Notes under the pieces: model-generated
Told to the model about the DNA's origin: nothing
Databases searched by the model: none
Seen by the model: only the letters and a program-made list of their open reading frames with translations
Shown here: in pieces, positions 13,901-30,193 of the stretch
Layout of the letters: each line of letters opens with the position of its first letter
Position numbering within the stretch: the stretch's first letter is position 1
Translations under genes and position numbers: made by a program
From: Petrosia ficiformis
Taxonomy: Eukaryota; Porifera; Demospongiae; Haplosclerida; Petrosiidae
Direction of reading: 5' to 3'
DNA length: 64,000 bases
NCBI GenBank assembly: GCA_947044365.1
Contig: OX345636.1
Coordinates: 17,471,115-17,535,114 of the forward strand

Positions 13901-16604
13901 ACAATTGCACAATTATATGTACTTTATACTAATTGTTGGCATGAAATATGAGTAGACAGCACCCTAAATTCAACTAATTGATTAAAATTACTACAAAGTA
14001 GCTATGGTATTAGATACATTGTATACATGTACACAGTGGTGTGGAAACAGCTAGTCATGCAGGACATTGTCCAATAAATCTAGTGAATTTCCGGTAAATT
14101 GAAACTGAATTGTATACAAAGTATATGGGAAGCAGGACAATAGTGGTGAAAATAGGTCAAAATGTCCGGTAGTTGGCTCAATGTTTCTACACCTCCGCAT
14201 GTACATGTACAGTGTACATGTACATGTATACAATGTATCTCCTGAACAACTAACTAATTATTAAATCCTTGCAACTGTACTAACCAATATATTAGTTACA
14301 TGCACATGTTCTTAACCATTAATGCTTGTTTTGCAATTAGATAATCACAATGTCTGATGATCCAAACTTTACATGTAGTTTAGCCTTGCAAATGATATAG
14401 TTTAGTTTTAGTTGGTTAAAAGTGTTTAAGGCATATTTTAGTTGGTTTCCTCAATTGCTAACAAGATTTACACAATGTACATGTACATATGTAACTAAGT
14501 AAAATTGTCTAACTAAAAGGGGTTTTAATTTTAGTTAATTAAAAACAACACTAGACCGTAGTACAGAGTAATAAAATGCATTAACTCTGTAATAATTGCC
14601 TCGAGATGTATTCCCAAAGATGTACACACAAACCACTCTTGAGCGCATCCTTTAAAACTTTATCAAAAACTCTGATGACAAGCAATTGATGTAAACTTCA
14701 GTTCTATCATACATGTACATGTAAGATCAATATTCTATCTTATAATCAGAGGAAGTATTTTATATTTGCAGTTACATTGTTTGCACTAACTTTTCTCTTC
14801 TCTTGTCTCTTCAAAGTTACCCAGATCAAAATCAGGCAGACCTTCCTCAACAGGTTTAAGAGCTGGATATGTGTTGAAGAGATTAGCAACAAAGGCAAGA
14901 TTCAAACGAGAATTTCCTTTCACTACATCCTGAGAAAAGAAACAAACATGTACATAATCATAGATTTGGATCAACTGAGCTCAACTGGCTGCTATCAAAT
15001 TAACTCAATTCAAATACAAAAAGTACATGAAAATATGTATTTTATCTCCTTAAAAAAAGAAAGAAAGGTCCCATTCCTCAATGGTATATACATGTACATG
15101 TATTTTCATAACTTCATAATCGAAAGGTTTTAGTGAAAGCCTCTTGTTACTTTTGTTCTTGCAATATTCTTACTTGTAATTTTTCCAGAAATCTGCGAAC
15201 ACACTGCAGACACACAAATAGCTTTCTGCTTACGCTTTGCGGTGAGGGTAGTTGAAAGAGAAAATGCTGGTAGTCATTGGGAATCAAACCCAGGGCCACT
15301 GAGCTACAACACTCAATAGCTTACAAACAAATTAGTTCTGATAGTGTCTATAGCAAACCACACATACATGTACACTGTGTATATGAAAGATGGTTTGAGA
15401 AACCTCAAACTCTCAGAGGACTGTCAGCTGGAACTATGAGCTCATAAAATCATCAATGGAAGATTATCAATATACATTGTACTTCCATGGTCCAGAGTGT
15501 GAACCATTAGATTATGCATACACATTTTATAAGGCTAAGGTTGTGTACTTGGCCAGACAAATGTCCTTTTACAATGTTATTGATCAGACAAATGTACTTT
15601 GAACTATTTATATTGCCGGACATCATAAAAAATTTTTTATATGTGTATATATTATACACAGTTGCAAGACAGAAATTATGAATAAGTTTTTATTGCACAG
15701 TAATAATAATAATCATTACTTTTTTTCAAACATAATATAGCAATACATACTGTAGAATCAAGACTTAGAAACTGTTGTTAAACTAATTTATCACAAACTG
15801 AACAGTATATATGCACACGTTTGCGACTTTTCTTCCAGTGTTCCAGAGGCTGCAAATAATCAAACTTATCAGCTCTACTATGGTCTGTAAGACAGGAAGA
15901 TAGTGCCACATGCTGCTTTTAATTATTGTTTACTTGTACTGGGGTGTGGTTTTAATTTTTGTCTGTTTAGTTAGCTAAAAAAAACGTAGGAGACGGACAA
16001 TTTCTTGGTTTTCCTGACCCAGCAAAAGGACAATTTTTATTTCTAACGGACAATGTCCGGCATGTCCAGCTATTTCACATAATTGGTTGTGTATCTCTGT
16101 GAAGAATACTTCAGTGCACCTACTGTGGGTGATAACTCTAAAATGGGAACTATTACACACGAGATGAGCCATGCAGTAGCTGATACTGATGACATCGAAT
16201 ATGGTGAAGCAGACTGCCAGGCTCTTGCTGCTACTAATCCTTCAAAGGCCATTAGAAATGGAGATATATAAACTATATAAGTGTTTCTGAAATACTGTAC
16301 ATTTAATTGAGGATTTATGTTAATAACTTAATTCTTTGTAAGGATTCCTGAATTAATTAATTACATGTATTTACATGTATATATGTGTAGATTGTGTTTT
16401 CTTTTTGGAATGCTACACATATTTCTTTTGAAGAATAGATGTACACATGTACAATGTACATGTAATTTTAACAAAAAATTCATTTTGTATTTTGAAAAGT
16501 GTTAGTAACTTTTATTCTTATATACATGTATTTGTTATAAATAATTCATTAACTCTTCCCACATAGGCAGAGCAGAGGGTTAATACATGTACATGCCTCA
16601 GGTG

Positions 16605-16639
<35 letters not shown>

Positions 16640-19600
16640 ACATCTCTGATAACATCATGTACATGTGCAATGATTATCATAATTAATTTCTTGCAAAGCT
16701 ACATGTATGAAGATTGATACTGTACTTTATACAGCATGTTCATGTATACTGCTTGTACAATTGAGGTAGTAGCTTCTATTACATCTAGCACTGGTTCTAA
16801 GCTGTCATGATGTTCACTTTCTAACTCCAACTATTTTATGCATGCATGTATGCATGATGTGTATGTACATGTACTAACCTTAGGTCTAACAAATTTTCTA
16901 CATCCCATCTTGTCAGCTTGTTTTAACATAAGAACGGCTCTCTTTTCAGGGTCCTTCTCCTATAAGGTAGCGATGCACAGATGAAAAATATCCTTTATAC
17001 ATGTATGTATACATGTACTTGTGTACATTGTACATACATGTACACATGTGTAGTTATATAGAGTTGTGTACTACATACATGTACATGTAACTTACAGCAA
17101 GTGGAGATAAATCCACATTACATTCAGGAGGAGCTATCTCATTTAACAGAACAGTGTAACACTCTGAATCCTAATGTAGAAAGAGTAAGATAAAATAAAA
17201 CATATTATATGGAAAAACAGGAGAAAGAGACAGAGAGACCATACTTATACAGATAAAGACAAACAGACGAGATAGATAACAAAATTGCTAAAACAGGAAA
17301 AAAAGAAATGACCTTGATGTCACCAGAGAAGTTTTTAACTTGGCGAGGATGTCCAGCTTGCTCTAAATGATAGTTAAACCATCGCAGAAGGATTTCCTCT
17401 GGTGATAGTTTCAGAAGATCACTGAGATCTTCACCATCTTTAAGAAGACGAGCTAAACCTGGACAATTTTGTAATGAAATCTTTGCAAATAGACCAATCT
17501 GTGGAGAGACAAAATACATGTAAATACAGCCACAGGTACACAGTACATGTGTAAGCTCAAGTACTACTGTGAGAAGTGTGGTATATACTGCGTGCAGTAC
17601 AGTACTGTACATGGAAGTACACAATACACGTATATCCATGTGGTCACGAATACATGTACATGTACATTTATGCTATACTGTACTAATATATATACATGTA
17701 TATATATATATATATAAATATGTACATGCACATGTATATGTATGTGTATACCTTGATAATCTGCCACAAAAGTCCTAGTACTAGATGAGGTCTTCCCTCC
17801 ATTAGATCTTGAGGACCAATATTCACAATATTACATCCGATAGAAGAGGCCGAATTAATAGCCAGGGTTTGGTTTTCATGGATAGTAAATTTGTTAAGTT
17901 TTCCTTTATTGATAGTTCGTTCATCAATAGTATTAGGTACAGATGTGTTGATCAGTTTACTGTATAAAGAAATTAATATACATGTATCAATCAACCAGGA
18001 GTTTTGTTACTCTTTACTTAAGGCAGTAAATTAGCTACACACTAAATGTTTTAATAACAAGATATATATAGAGAAAAAAGTATCCCTATGACTGCTTTGT
18101 GGTGTCCAATCATTCAGTAATCATGGCTAACTTTATGATGCCTGAAACACATCAGCCTATTATAGTTATTATTTTGATTATCTACTCTGTTTACCTTTTA
18201 GAGAACCTTGTAGAACTTGTAGAATATATTTCAGGTAGAATAGCTAGCTATTAGTTCCAGTTTCTACGTAAACTACACAGCTTTCTTTCTGCTGGTCTGT
18301 AGAGCTTAATCGCGCGTTCTTTTACACGCCACGCCCATTAATTGACCGAGCCCCCGGGAATGATGTAACTTCCTTAACTACGTATACAACGCATACTCGC
18401 GTAGGTGACACAAGAATATATATATATATATATATATAGTTCAAACCCGTGGGAAAGCAATCATAAAGATGTGCATCATAAAGATTGTACACATGTACAT
18501 GTATGAATGCTTCCATATTGTACATTATGTCGAATCTTTAAATTTTAAGTTTTTTTTTCCAGAGAAACAACTTACCTTTTCCTCTCCAAGTTAGTAGCCT
18601 CCATTCTTTCTCTGGATAACTAGGTTAGAGCAACTACATGTTTAGTTTAAAGTGTATATGCACATGTACACATACATAGCAGTCATGCCCCTTTTAATTA
18701 ATTAATTATTTTCCCTACTGCTGTCCAGTAAAAGGTGCAGTAAGTACAGCATCTGGATAAGAGGGGTTCCACTGCACTTAACTCTGAGTATATGCACATG
18801 TATGTAAATACATGTACATGCAATTCATATACATGTACATGCTCAATTCATAATAACAACATACCACATAACCAGTCCAGTATATACAGCTTGAAACAGT
18901 GCTTCTCCTTCTTCTTCAATAGGTATTACTCCAGCCAAATCAGTATCATTCTCAAGCTGATAGTTTATCCAGTCAACAAAAGCTAACTTCTCTTCCTCAG
19001 AAAATGAATGTGTTGTACCTACATGTACAGTACAGTACATGCACATGTACATGTATACAATTGGGTGATATTGTAAATTAAGTTTTGCCTAAAGGTGACT
19101 TGCAAATATTGTGTCTATACATGTAGATTGTTTTCATACTTTTAGTATTAGTTTTAGTTATAGTATACCAAATGACTAGACCCAATACCAAAATACTTTT
19201 AGTTTTGGTTATGGTATACCAAAACAACACTAGTAGATTGATACTGTCTATGATAGCAAATCTAGGCATTGAATACTGAATCTGAATTGCTATCAATTGA
19301 CTCACTCAACTACAAAAACACTCAGATATATAGCACCTTCTGTTGAAGATCATTAGGGTTGGGTTCATAATACTTCTCATAAATTGAGCTTGAAGCACAT
19401 CCTTACCTACTTCATATAGGATTCTGGTTACGTACTGGAGGCTATTAAAATTAATACTCAACAGCTAAATACTAAAATGTGTTGATATGTGCAATCACTT
19501 CATTAAAACATTATTTCATAGCAAATTGCTTTTTAGATTTTTTTGTAAATCTCTTTAATTCACAGGTTCATGCAATAATTCAATATATTGCAAAAAAATT

Positions 19601-22600
19601 GCAATAATCCTATCACATGATATTGGTCTGTCAGTATTATCACAATGGTCTTACTGTGATTAAATAATGGATAATCGTTTTACCTTGAGAGCTGTTAAAT
19701 ATGCAATGTGTGTTTCATTTGTTTATTAGTACATGCTTCTACATAAAATGTTAATAATGAGTATCTGTAAGAACTTAGGAAGCCAAAACTATCATGTTTT
19801 TAATGGAAAATACAATTTTAACTTTCCGTTATAAATATGTTTATAATGGTAAGTACAGATGTATTGTCTATTAGCAACATAATAATTGTTTTTCATTTCA
19901 ATTATAAATTATTATGATTATTATGTTCCTAATTGAAAGTACATGTACAATATTGCGAATCAGACACAGACACGGGGTCAATTACAATATAATCAGGGCT
20001 GCATTTAGGGGGGGGGGGGGGTGGGGCATTCGCTCCTCCCTATGGGAGCTCCTGCTACCCCTAGACTTTCATGAGTGTGACGTAAAAGTAAATATTACAT
20101 GTTACATTGTATTACATGTGATATTTTTTGAAGCAAAATCATTAATGATTACTGAGTTTGATCTCTTTCATGTTACATGTATATCTGTATAGTCTAAGTG
20201 TTAAATGGTGCAATGCTGAACTGTGTGCTGACATTGCTGTAGTACAGACAGGGTTCTCGTTAGGCTTTTTTTGAAGGGTACAGAACCCTTCTTAACATGA
20301 AAAGTACCCTTCTTGAAGGCTCAAAATACCCATTGTACCCTTCTTGAACTGTATATTAACATACAATATTATGTAAGATTGTTTACCGCTAGCTGTTTGA
20401 AGCTGTAGTTGATAGCCATCATAGCCTAGAGTCTTCTGACTGACATCTATCCTCGCTTTCTTTTTAGCAGGCATCTTGACACGCTGTAAATGAAACTCAC
20501 GTGGTCAAACTTAGTGGGCGTGTCTCATGAATAAGCTAAAACATTTCCGCGCGCTTTACAGAAATTTCTGGCGAGAACCCTGAGTACAGAACGACTCTAG
20601 AGTAGTTAATCAGGAAATACAAGGCCAGAAATTTCAACTGTTACAGAAAAATACACAAGTGTTTCCCAAAATGTCACACAAAGTCCCTTAGTTTGCCAAT
20701 ATGTGCTTACGGCACAGGTAACATCGTTGCCCCCCTACGTTCTCAAAAGTCTCATATTGCCCCCAACCTAGCTTCATTTTCTGTATGCAGCACTGATAAT
20801 GTAATATATTACTATTACTATTACCTTAAAAATCAGTATATTACTATTACTATCACCTCCTAAGTCAGTGTAATATATTACTATTACTATTACCTTAAAA
20901 ATCAGTATATTACTATTACTATTGTTAATACCTCCTAAGTCAGTGTTACTGTTATGGTATTGATTGAAATTCTTCCATGTTTTAAACTGCATTTAATGTT
21001 CAAAAGTTTCTCAAATACAGAATCAGTAAGTCTGCATCTTTCTGGCCAAAAAAAACATTTCCCTCCATTACTACCCTAGTTACTATTACCTCAACATTGA
21101 GACTGTATATTACTATTACTAATAATATTACTGGATTGTCTATTACTATTACTATTTCTATTACATCAGTTCTTTAATGACTTACATTGTATTATTATTA
21201 TCTTGAAATATGTAATCTTTACTATTACTATTACTACATGTACATGTGTCTTACCCCATGTCTGATTGTGATAGATGTGTAAGGTGGATGAAATTAATAT
21301 AGCCAAACTAATCATTTAAAACAAACACTACTTTTTTACAGTGCTGTTTTATTTAAAATACTTGTTACTTTATCAAAGGTTCATCAGTCAGACTACATTA
21401 ATCCTAACAAAATACCTTCCCAGAAACTTTTCTGTAGGTAATGATGAAGCTAGTACCATGGAAAATGTGAGCCAATTGATTGATGGATGACTCATCATGT
21501 GCTAAGCCTTTGATAGAAACTTCAGAAACATTATTTAAACAGCTAAGCATGGACTGATACTACTTGTATTTATACAGTCAAGTGTACATGCTTTAAAATG
21601 TGCTTAACAAGCATTGTCAATATAAACTACATGATATAGGATAGAAAGATGGACTCCAAAAGTAGAGAAACAGATCTCATCTCTAGCTATTAATTCACAA
21701 ACACCCACATATCATATTGATTTGAGTAAGTTTAGTAAAAGTCTTAAATCAAAAATCAAAACTTAAATCACAGGCCGCCACAGGGTATATTTAATCACAG
21801 GCCGCCACAGGGTATATTTAATCACAGGCCGCCACAGGGTATATTAAATCACAGGCCGCCACAGGGTATATTTAATCACAGGCTGCCACAGAGTATATTT
21901 AATCACAGGCCGCCACAGGGTATATTTAAGCACAAGCGCAAGTTCTTTAAGTGATTAAGCACCTTCAACCACTTTAAAAAAATGGTGCTTAGAGCATTAA
22001 ATCTGTTAAGCACAAGCACTTGCACCATGCCTGGTCATGCATCTACAGTTTGTAGAACTTCCACATAATTTCGGTAGTATATTTAATAGTTACTGAACAA
22101 CATCACACCTTCAGCAGATGCTTCAGAGAGTCCACCAACTGTCACAAGCTTCTTTGCTTTTTCTACTGTTTTCTGTAAACCAAATGTCTTCTTTCCTTTT
22201 TTTACTTTTTTGTACATCTGAAATAGAAACAAATAAAGCGAATGGTAATATACACGTCTGAGTTTTTGATATGTTCTGAAGCATGGGACGAATTGGCTCA
22301 GGAAATGGTTAGTGTGTGCACAATTGGGAATACATCTTCAGCCAATTAACAAAGTACATGCAATGCTGTTAGTGACAATATAATCATATTAACTGAACCA
22401 TGAGAGAACTCTGCAGCACCAAATAAGAAGCTCTTTAGGACAATGGTGCGCTATATAAGCTTATCAAAAACACTGATACATTAACGAATGAAGTAATAAT
22501 ACATGTAGATGGATTGACAGATGGATGAACTACAGCTGAGCAATATACAATGTACTACATACATGTACATCAGTGTTTTTAATAAGCTCATATGGTGCAC

Positions 22601-25600
22601 CATTGGCCCAAACAGAGGGGGGGAATATCCCCCCACCCTAGACTTCAGACATCAACAACATCTTAATTCTTAACTACATGTACATGTATAAGCCTTCTGT
22701 GGTCCCAGAATCTGCAATCTCAAAGACAGGCTTGGGTCAAGCACTTCAGTGCTTGTGCTTAAAAGTGCTTTAAGCACATTTTCAAAAGTGTTTGGATGTG
22801 CTTACAAGCATTTTATCAACCATAGCCTTTGTGCTTGTGCTTGAGCACTTTTTGGTGATGTGCTTCTTAAGCATTTTTAAAGCACTAAGCACTTTCTTTG
22901 TAGGCTTTGTTTTCATTTACATCTGAAGTGATAATCATGTTGATTGTGCAGGCTAATTATCACATGTACACTAAATTTAGTTTCCACCTGACAGATGTAG
23001 ACTGAGCGATGATCATTTTCAAAAACTTGTGTTTATCAGAAGTAATAACAGTATTCAACAAGATATATTGAGAAAAAAGTATCCCTATTATTGCTTTGTG
23101 ATGACTATGTATCAATCATTACTGATGGCACTAGTGTCTCCACCTTTCTGTGTACTCGAAAGCTGGGGCCTGAAGAAGTAAATGTAAGCCTGATTGCAGT
23201 CTAAGTCTAAGCTTCACATAATCGATTCTTTCCCTGCCCTAAGTAAAATCTGCATGGAACCCTGTCATAAAAGACATTACAAGTAGTTGGTTTTAATTGC
23301 AACAAAACTGAAAATATGATAATTCCAATGTTTACATGATGGTCTGGCAGTGTTTTCCATTGTGTACATGTATGTACATGTATTTGGCTTCTACAAGATT
23401 TTCATATTGCCAAAATGATAATGAAATTATGATAATAATTAAAATCTATATACATGTACATGTACAATGTGTAAACAACACAATATACATGTACATGTAC
23501 ATGTACATGTACATTCTGCAATAATTACATGTACATTGTACATGCACATGTATATTATTATCTGCATATCCAAATTTGTCCTTAAAAGGTAAAACTGGGC
23601 AGGACATACATGTATAATATACATGTAGGTGTGTATACATAATGACTCATATGTTGATATTCAACATCCCTATCACATCCACACTGTAGTAACAATACAG
23701 CTTGTTTAATTTATATTTCCTATTTAAAATAAACCACTTACAAGTACATGTACATGTATTTCCTTTTTGCCACAATTACATGTAGATATTAAGCCACAAT
23801 TACATGTAGATATTAACTGATTACATTTCAATTAGTGCTAAAATTTAGTTTTAATCTATATTAAAATATATAAGCTTTTATAATTAGTAATTATTGTACA
23901 GTATTTGCTATAATATTTCTCAAGAGTTTTTGATAAGCTCATATGGTGCCCCATTGGCCCAAAGAGCTTCTTATTTGGCACTGCACAGTTCTCTCTTTGG
24001 GCCAGATGGCGCAGTTAATTATGATTATATTATCCCTAACAGGATTAACTCTTTTTGCTAAAGATGTATTCCCAATGGCGCACACACTAACCATTTTTGA
24101 GTCAATTTGGCCCATGCTTCAGACCTTATCAAAACATTACATTTACAGTACATATATTTACATGTACATCATCTATTCATCTCAGGGCACCCACTCTACA
24201 TTATTCTACATCACTCAGTCTTCTTCTTACTCTTAAAACCACATCAATAGCAAATCAGCTGAATAGTGTGATTATGTATAATCAATCATCACTTGTGTAA
24301 TTTTACCTAATATGGTAATACTTAAACACATTCCCAAATAAAACAGATTAGGTCATGAAGTGTGTGTATACATATATGTACATGTACATGTGTACATATA
24401 CAATGTATATGTACATGTGTATACACAAATACATGTATGTACATGTACAGTATGTACTACATACGTGAATCCATGCATGTGACATACCTACAGATGTACA
24501 AACTCTTACAATGTGACAATACCAACTAAACTGTCCATGTATATATGTACATGTACATATACATGTATGTACATGTACATATACATTGTACATGTATGTA
24601 CATCTACATTACGTTAGGTGATATTGAATGGCAGACCAAAATCATGCAATACGATTATTGCAATACAATGATATTGCAATGTACATACAGTACCTGACTT
24701 TATTAATTGGTATAATGGGAGCTACACTTTAATAAGGTGATAGTAAACTGTACTTCTATATAGTATTATACATGTAATACTACTTAGTACTCTAATCATA
24801 GTAATGTGTGAATTCCCTATACATTGATAGCATAGTACTAAGGTGTACATGCACATGTACATTTAATACTGTGCAGTACATGTACATTCAAAGTACTTCA
24901 CTCACAATGTACACTGTAGTCAATGGAAGTACAGTGATAACATGTAAACCTAATAATGTCAGGTACATGTGTACTGTATGTAAATATATTACTCAATCGT
25001 AATGTACATGTACATTTATATAACTTGTATAACCAGACTGGTAAAAATAAGATTTAATTCCTCATAAGTCATAACTGAGATTATCAACATCGTTGTTTCA
25101 TGGTCTAGTGTAGTGCTGAAACAATACTGGTATTTAGTATTCAAATATTCACTTGATAACTTATCATACATTCTTTCTAATGAAATATTAAGTGATAGCT
25201 TACAATTTGCTTTGAGTAACTACTGTAGATGTTTATAACAACACCTTCTGTGTTTTGTTGTCTATTCTTCAATCGACAAGCTTAGAAACGACAAGCTTCC
25301 TTCGCCATTTCATTTCATAATTGCACATCTTTGATTTCTGCACACATGTCAAACTTATAACTGAATATCAATTTAATAAAGAATGAACATTTCATTTCAG
25401 CACTAGCCTAGTGTAGTTTCAGATGACAATAATATAAATGAATGACCACTTCACATTTAGTGTTGTTTTACATGTAGTTAACTACAACTATAACTAAAAC
25501 CCTTTTAGTAAGGCATCGTGACCTTTAGTAAACTAAACTATAACTAAACCCCTTTTAGTAAGGCATTGTGACCTTTAGTAAACTAAACTATAACTAAAAC

Positions 25601-28600
25601 CCTTTTAGTAAGGCATCGTGACCTTTAGTAAACTAAACTATAACTAAAACCCTTTTAGTAAGGCATTGTGACCTTTAGTAAACTAAACTATAACTAAAAC
25701 CCTTTTAGTAAGGCATTGTGACCTTTAGTAAACTAAACTATAACTAAAACCCTTTTAGTAAGGCATCGTGACCTTTAGTAAACTAAACTATAACTAAAAC
25801 CCTTTTAGTAAGGCATTGTGACCTTTAGTAAACTAAACTATAACTAAAACCCTTTTAGTAAGGCATTGTGACCTTTAGTAAACTAAACTATAACTAAAAC
25901 CCTTTTAGTAAGGCATTGTGACCTTTAGTAAACTAAACTATAACTAAAACCCTTTTAGTAAGGCATCGTGACCTTTAGTAAACTAAACTATAACTAAAAC
26001 CCTTTTAGTAAGGCATTGTGACCTTTAGTAAACTAAACTATAACTAAAACCCTTTTAGTAAGGCATTGTGACCTTTAGTAAACTAAACTATAACTAAAAC
26101 CCTTTTAGTAAGGCATTGTGACCTTTAGTAAACTAAACTATAACTAAAACCCTTTTAGTAAGGCATTGTGACCTTTAGTAAACTAAACTATAACTAAAAC
26201 CCTTTTAGTAAGGCATTGTGACCTTTAGTAAACTAAACTATAACTAAAACCCTTTTAGTAAGGCATCGTGACCTTTAGTAAACTAAACTATAACTAAAAC
26301 CCTTTTAGTAAGGCATCGTGACCTTTAGTAAACTAAACTATAACTAAAACCCTTTTAGTAAGGCATTGTGACCTTTAGTAAACTAAACTATAACTAAAAC
26401 CCTTTTAGTAAGGCATTGTGACCTTTAGTAAACTAAACTATAACTAAATTACAAGTCTACTATAACTAATTATAATTAAAATTTGCCAATAATGGGCATT
26501 TTTAATTGGATAACTAAACTTAAAACCCTTTTAGTGAGCCTAATATTACCTTAGTTAAGTAAACTATAACCAAACTAAAAGTTTGAGAAACCAGTAAATT
26601 ATAACTAAAAGTAGTCATTTTTGTCAAACTCTGACAACACTACAATTCTCAATTTTTAGTGAAAAATTCACTCTTATGATAATCAAAGTGAGAAGATTTT
26701 ATTAGTTTTACTTTATTAACTAAAGCTTACTAAAAGTTTCATAGTTCTAGTTAAATAGCTAAAACTTCAGATCTACTGTGTACATGTACAGGTCATTCAT
26801 GTTTACCACGACCTCGCTCACCTCAGTAAAATGTTCATTACTTTAGTTTGGAATGACCAACAATCTTTTTATAGCCCGTAGGGCCATCCCTATAATTGCT
26901 TTCCCACAGGTTCAATTATATATATATTCTTGTGTCACTTATGCGAGTATGCATTGTATAAGTAGTTAAGGAAGTCGCGTCATTATCGGGGGCTCGGTCA
27001 ATTAATGGGCATGGCACGTAATAGAATGTGTGCTCAACCTCTACAGAGCAGCAGAAAGAAAGGTGATTGTAGCTTTACTAGCTTACATAGAAACTGGAAC
27101 TAATAGCTAGCTATTCTACCTGAAATATATTCTTAAAGTTCTACAAGGTCCTTTAAAAGGTAAGGAGAGTAGATAATCACTGTTGTGTTTCAGGCATGAT
27201 AAAGTCAGCCATGATTACTGAATGTTGGAAACCACAAAGCAATCATAGAGATAATTTTTGCTCTATATATCTTAATTGTTACATGTACATGTAAATGCAC
27301 TATTTCCATATAATTATTATTCTTTTTTGTGCATGTCAAATTTCAACCATTGCTTCATTATTGAGTTACAGTATAATCATGTATTAACCTTATGACATTA
27401 AACTATACACTATATTACATTGTACATATAAAGTCATCACATCTTAGTTTTGAGAATATCATGAATGTGAACAGACTTTATATACAGTCGTACTAAACCA
27501 ATATGATTTGAGATCAAGGACGCTTTTAAAACTGCTTAAAGACAGGTGACAAATAAGATTATGATAACAAATGTGAATATTTTTTCTTAAAATAGCAACG
27601 ATAGGAAAATTGTTGTTAAAGATTTGTACATTAAAGATTATATTATATGTTAAGGTTGTCAATTTCAATACATGTTTATTGAGATAACGAAACACTTGAC
27701 ATATATAAACAAAACATTCAAATATAAATACATCACTTTCTATATACTGTTATAAACACATAATGTTTAACTAGTAAACACACAAAAATAACATAAACAT
27801 ATGTTTGAATTACTGGACATGTGCTGTTACTATATCAATAAGTGAATGGATATATATTTAATTTTCCATTTCAACAACTTGCAATTAATGATTATGCAAC
27901 ACGTTGGCCAAACACTGTTGAGATAAAGCGATACGTTTGTCTAAATGCTGAACTACATGTATGAAGAAGTACTAGCAAGAGTCTGTGTGCGGAGATACAC
28001 TTTCACAGATCTCATATTCAGAGTATACTGAAAGCTAAAGATTCTAATGCTGTCACAACCCTTTCAGGATTGACTGGAAAGATCAGATATTCATCTCGGA
28101 ATGCTGGGATCTAATTAGGCTCCTGAGAAGTGGAAGTACACGCTGTAAACCAGCCAGGAATTCAGTTGTAGGCCATAACTCCAGTGGTGTGGAAACAGCC
28201 GGTCGTCATACAGGCTACTGTCCGATAAATCCATTAAATATCTGGTAAATTGAAACTGAACTGTAAACAAAGTATATGGGGAGCAGGATAAGAGTAAAAT
28301 AGGTCAAAATGTCCGGCAGTTGGCTAAAGTATCCATACACCAGTTCCCGAAGTGTCCATCATTTGATCTGTTCTTAAGACATGTGATGCACAAGTATATA
28401 AACAAATGTGTTTTGTATTACAATTGTCTGTCGCAGTGTTTTCTGATAATATCTTTAAAGAACTTACAAAGAGAAGATAATATCTACAAACTTCAAGAAA
28501 GTTGTCAATGTACAACTGTTAGCACACGAAGCCAATGAAATTGTGTAGTGAGTGGACACAAAATATCAACTAATTTGGAAGTGCTAATTATCATATAAAC

Positions 28601-30156
28601 ATTTTGATATTTACACAATGTACCTCAAATAAGATTACATTGCAAATATGGTAACAAGTGATGTGTGCATTAATATAATTATAATTATAATATATTGTAC
28701 ATGTATATACCTACAACTTAATTGCATTTTAACATTCTTATAGTCCTTACTCTACAAAATTAATCATACATGTCAGTGATGTCACCTCAAAATCAATAAA
28801 TATGTAAAATACATACAGTATCATGTACATGTGTTCTGCTCAGGATATATAGTGTGGTGGTTTGATTCTAACTTGCATTTAGTGCTGTTTATCATACTTA
28901 ATCCTGCCTCATTAATCTATATATGTATTATCTGAGACGTGTTTAATTCATGCTGAGTGCCAATCAGTGTGGGTAGAACACTGATAATACTATACACCTT
29001 ATGGTATTCTTTAGAAATGAAGTAAAAGTTTTTTTAGGACAATGTTGCATAATAATATTATAGTAATAGTTTTGAAAGCAGCCTACAATCTCATTATATA
29101 TATTACATAGTACTCCATTGATCAATTTATAGATGAATTGAGCAAAAAATTACAAAACAGAAAGCGCTATGCCGTGTCAGTCTTTGATTATGTACAGTGA
29201 GCTTTAGTGAGCCTCACCTTAGTCAATAGTTCAATACAAAGTGATAATGATAATACAATACATCAGCATTGGCATTTGAGCATCACATGTTTGCATTGTG
29301 TATTTCTTGTAATCATACAATGTCAATAGACCCAGGACAAATATTAGGTATGTCAATTCACATGCCAAGTAGGATTGGAATTACTTTTAGAGGCTTGCAA
29401 CCAATTAATATAAGAGATCAAATATTGAACAATACATGTTTATATGTACATATGTGTGTATGTATGTATGTATGTGAGAACACCATTAGCCCAAAGAGTG
29501 GTACTACACATACATTACACTACTTTGGGTCAGATGACACAGTTAATTACGATTATATCTTCACTAACAGCATTATTGTCCCAAGATGTATTCCCAGTGA
29601 CACATACACTGCTAACCATTGTTGAGTCAAATTTGGCCCAAACTTCAAAATATCTCGTGAAAACATTCAACAAAACATTTGATGATATATTTCAACCTAT
29701 GACCTCATCACAATGCAAAACATTGTTGTATTATACTTTGTTTTTTTACTTAAACCTCACAGCATGCAGAGAACACATAATATGAATGAAGATTACAAAC
29801 ACATAATTGATTACAAATAAATGAATGTTCACACAATCACACACAATCACACACACACACACACACATCTTACTTCTACAAACTCGTCAAATTCAACTGT
29901 TCCATTCTCATCAATGTCCACCTCTTTAACCATATCTCTGATCTGGTATCCGGGTACACTCTCTTCTAATGCTTTCATCACTTCACCAATCTCATCTACT
30001 GTAATGTGTCCATTACCATCAGCATCAAACTAATATTAATAATCACAGCTTGAATCAATTGAGAAGATGTTAAACATTAAAGTGAACTAAACCATTAGAC
30101 TAGGCATACAGACGACAAGACAAATATTATTGACTATGTAAATTATCAGTACTGAA

Positions 30157-30193
<37 letters not shown>

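Noticed and set aside
20292..20474. [14 protein letters not shown] as a plastin exon
   Set aside because: Plastin exons 22109-22217 and 18865-19018 join in phase without it, and it lies wholly within a hAT MITE.
21765..21927. CRISPR-like array
   Set aside because: Units are contiguous with no unique spacers, in an animal intron.
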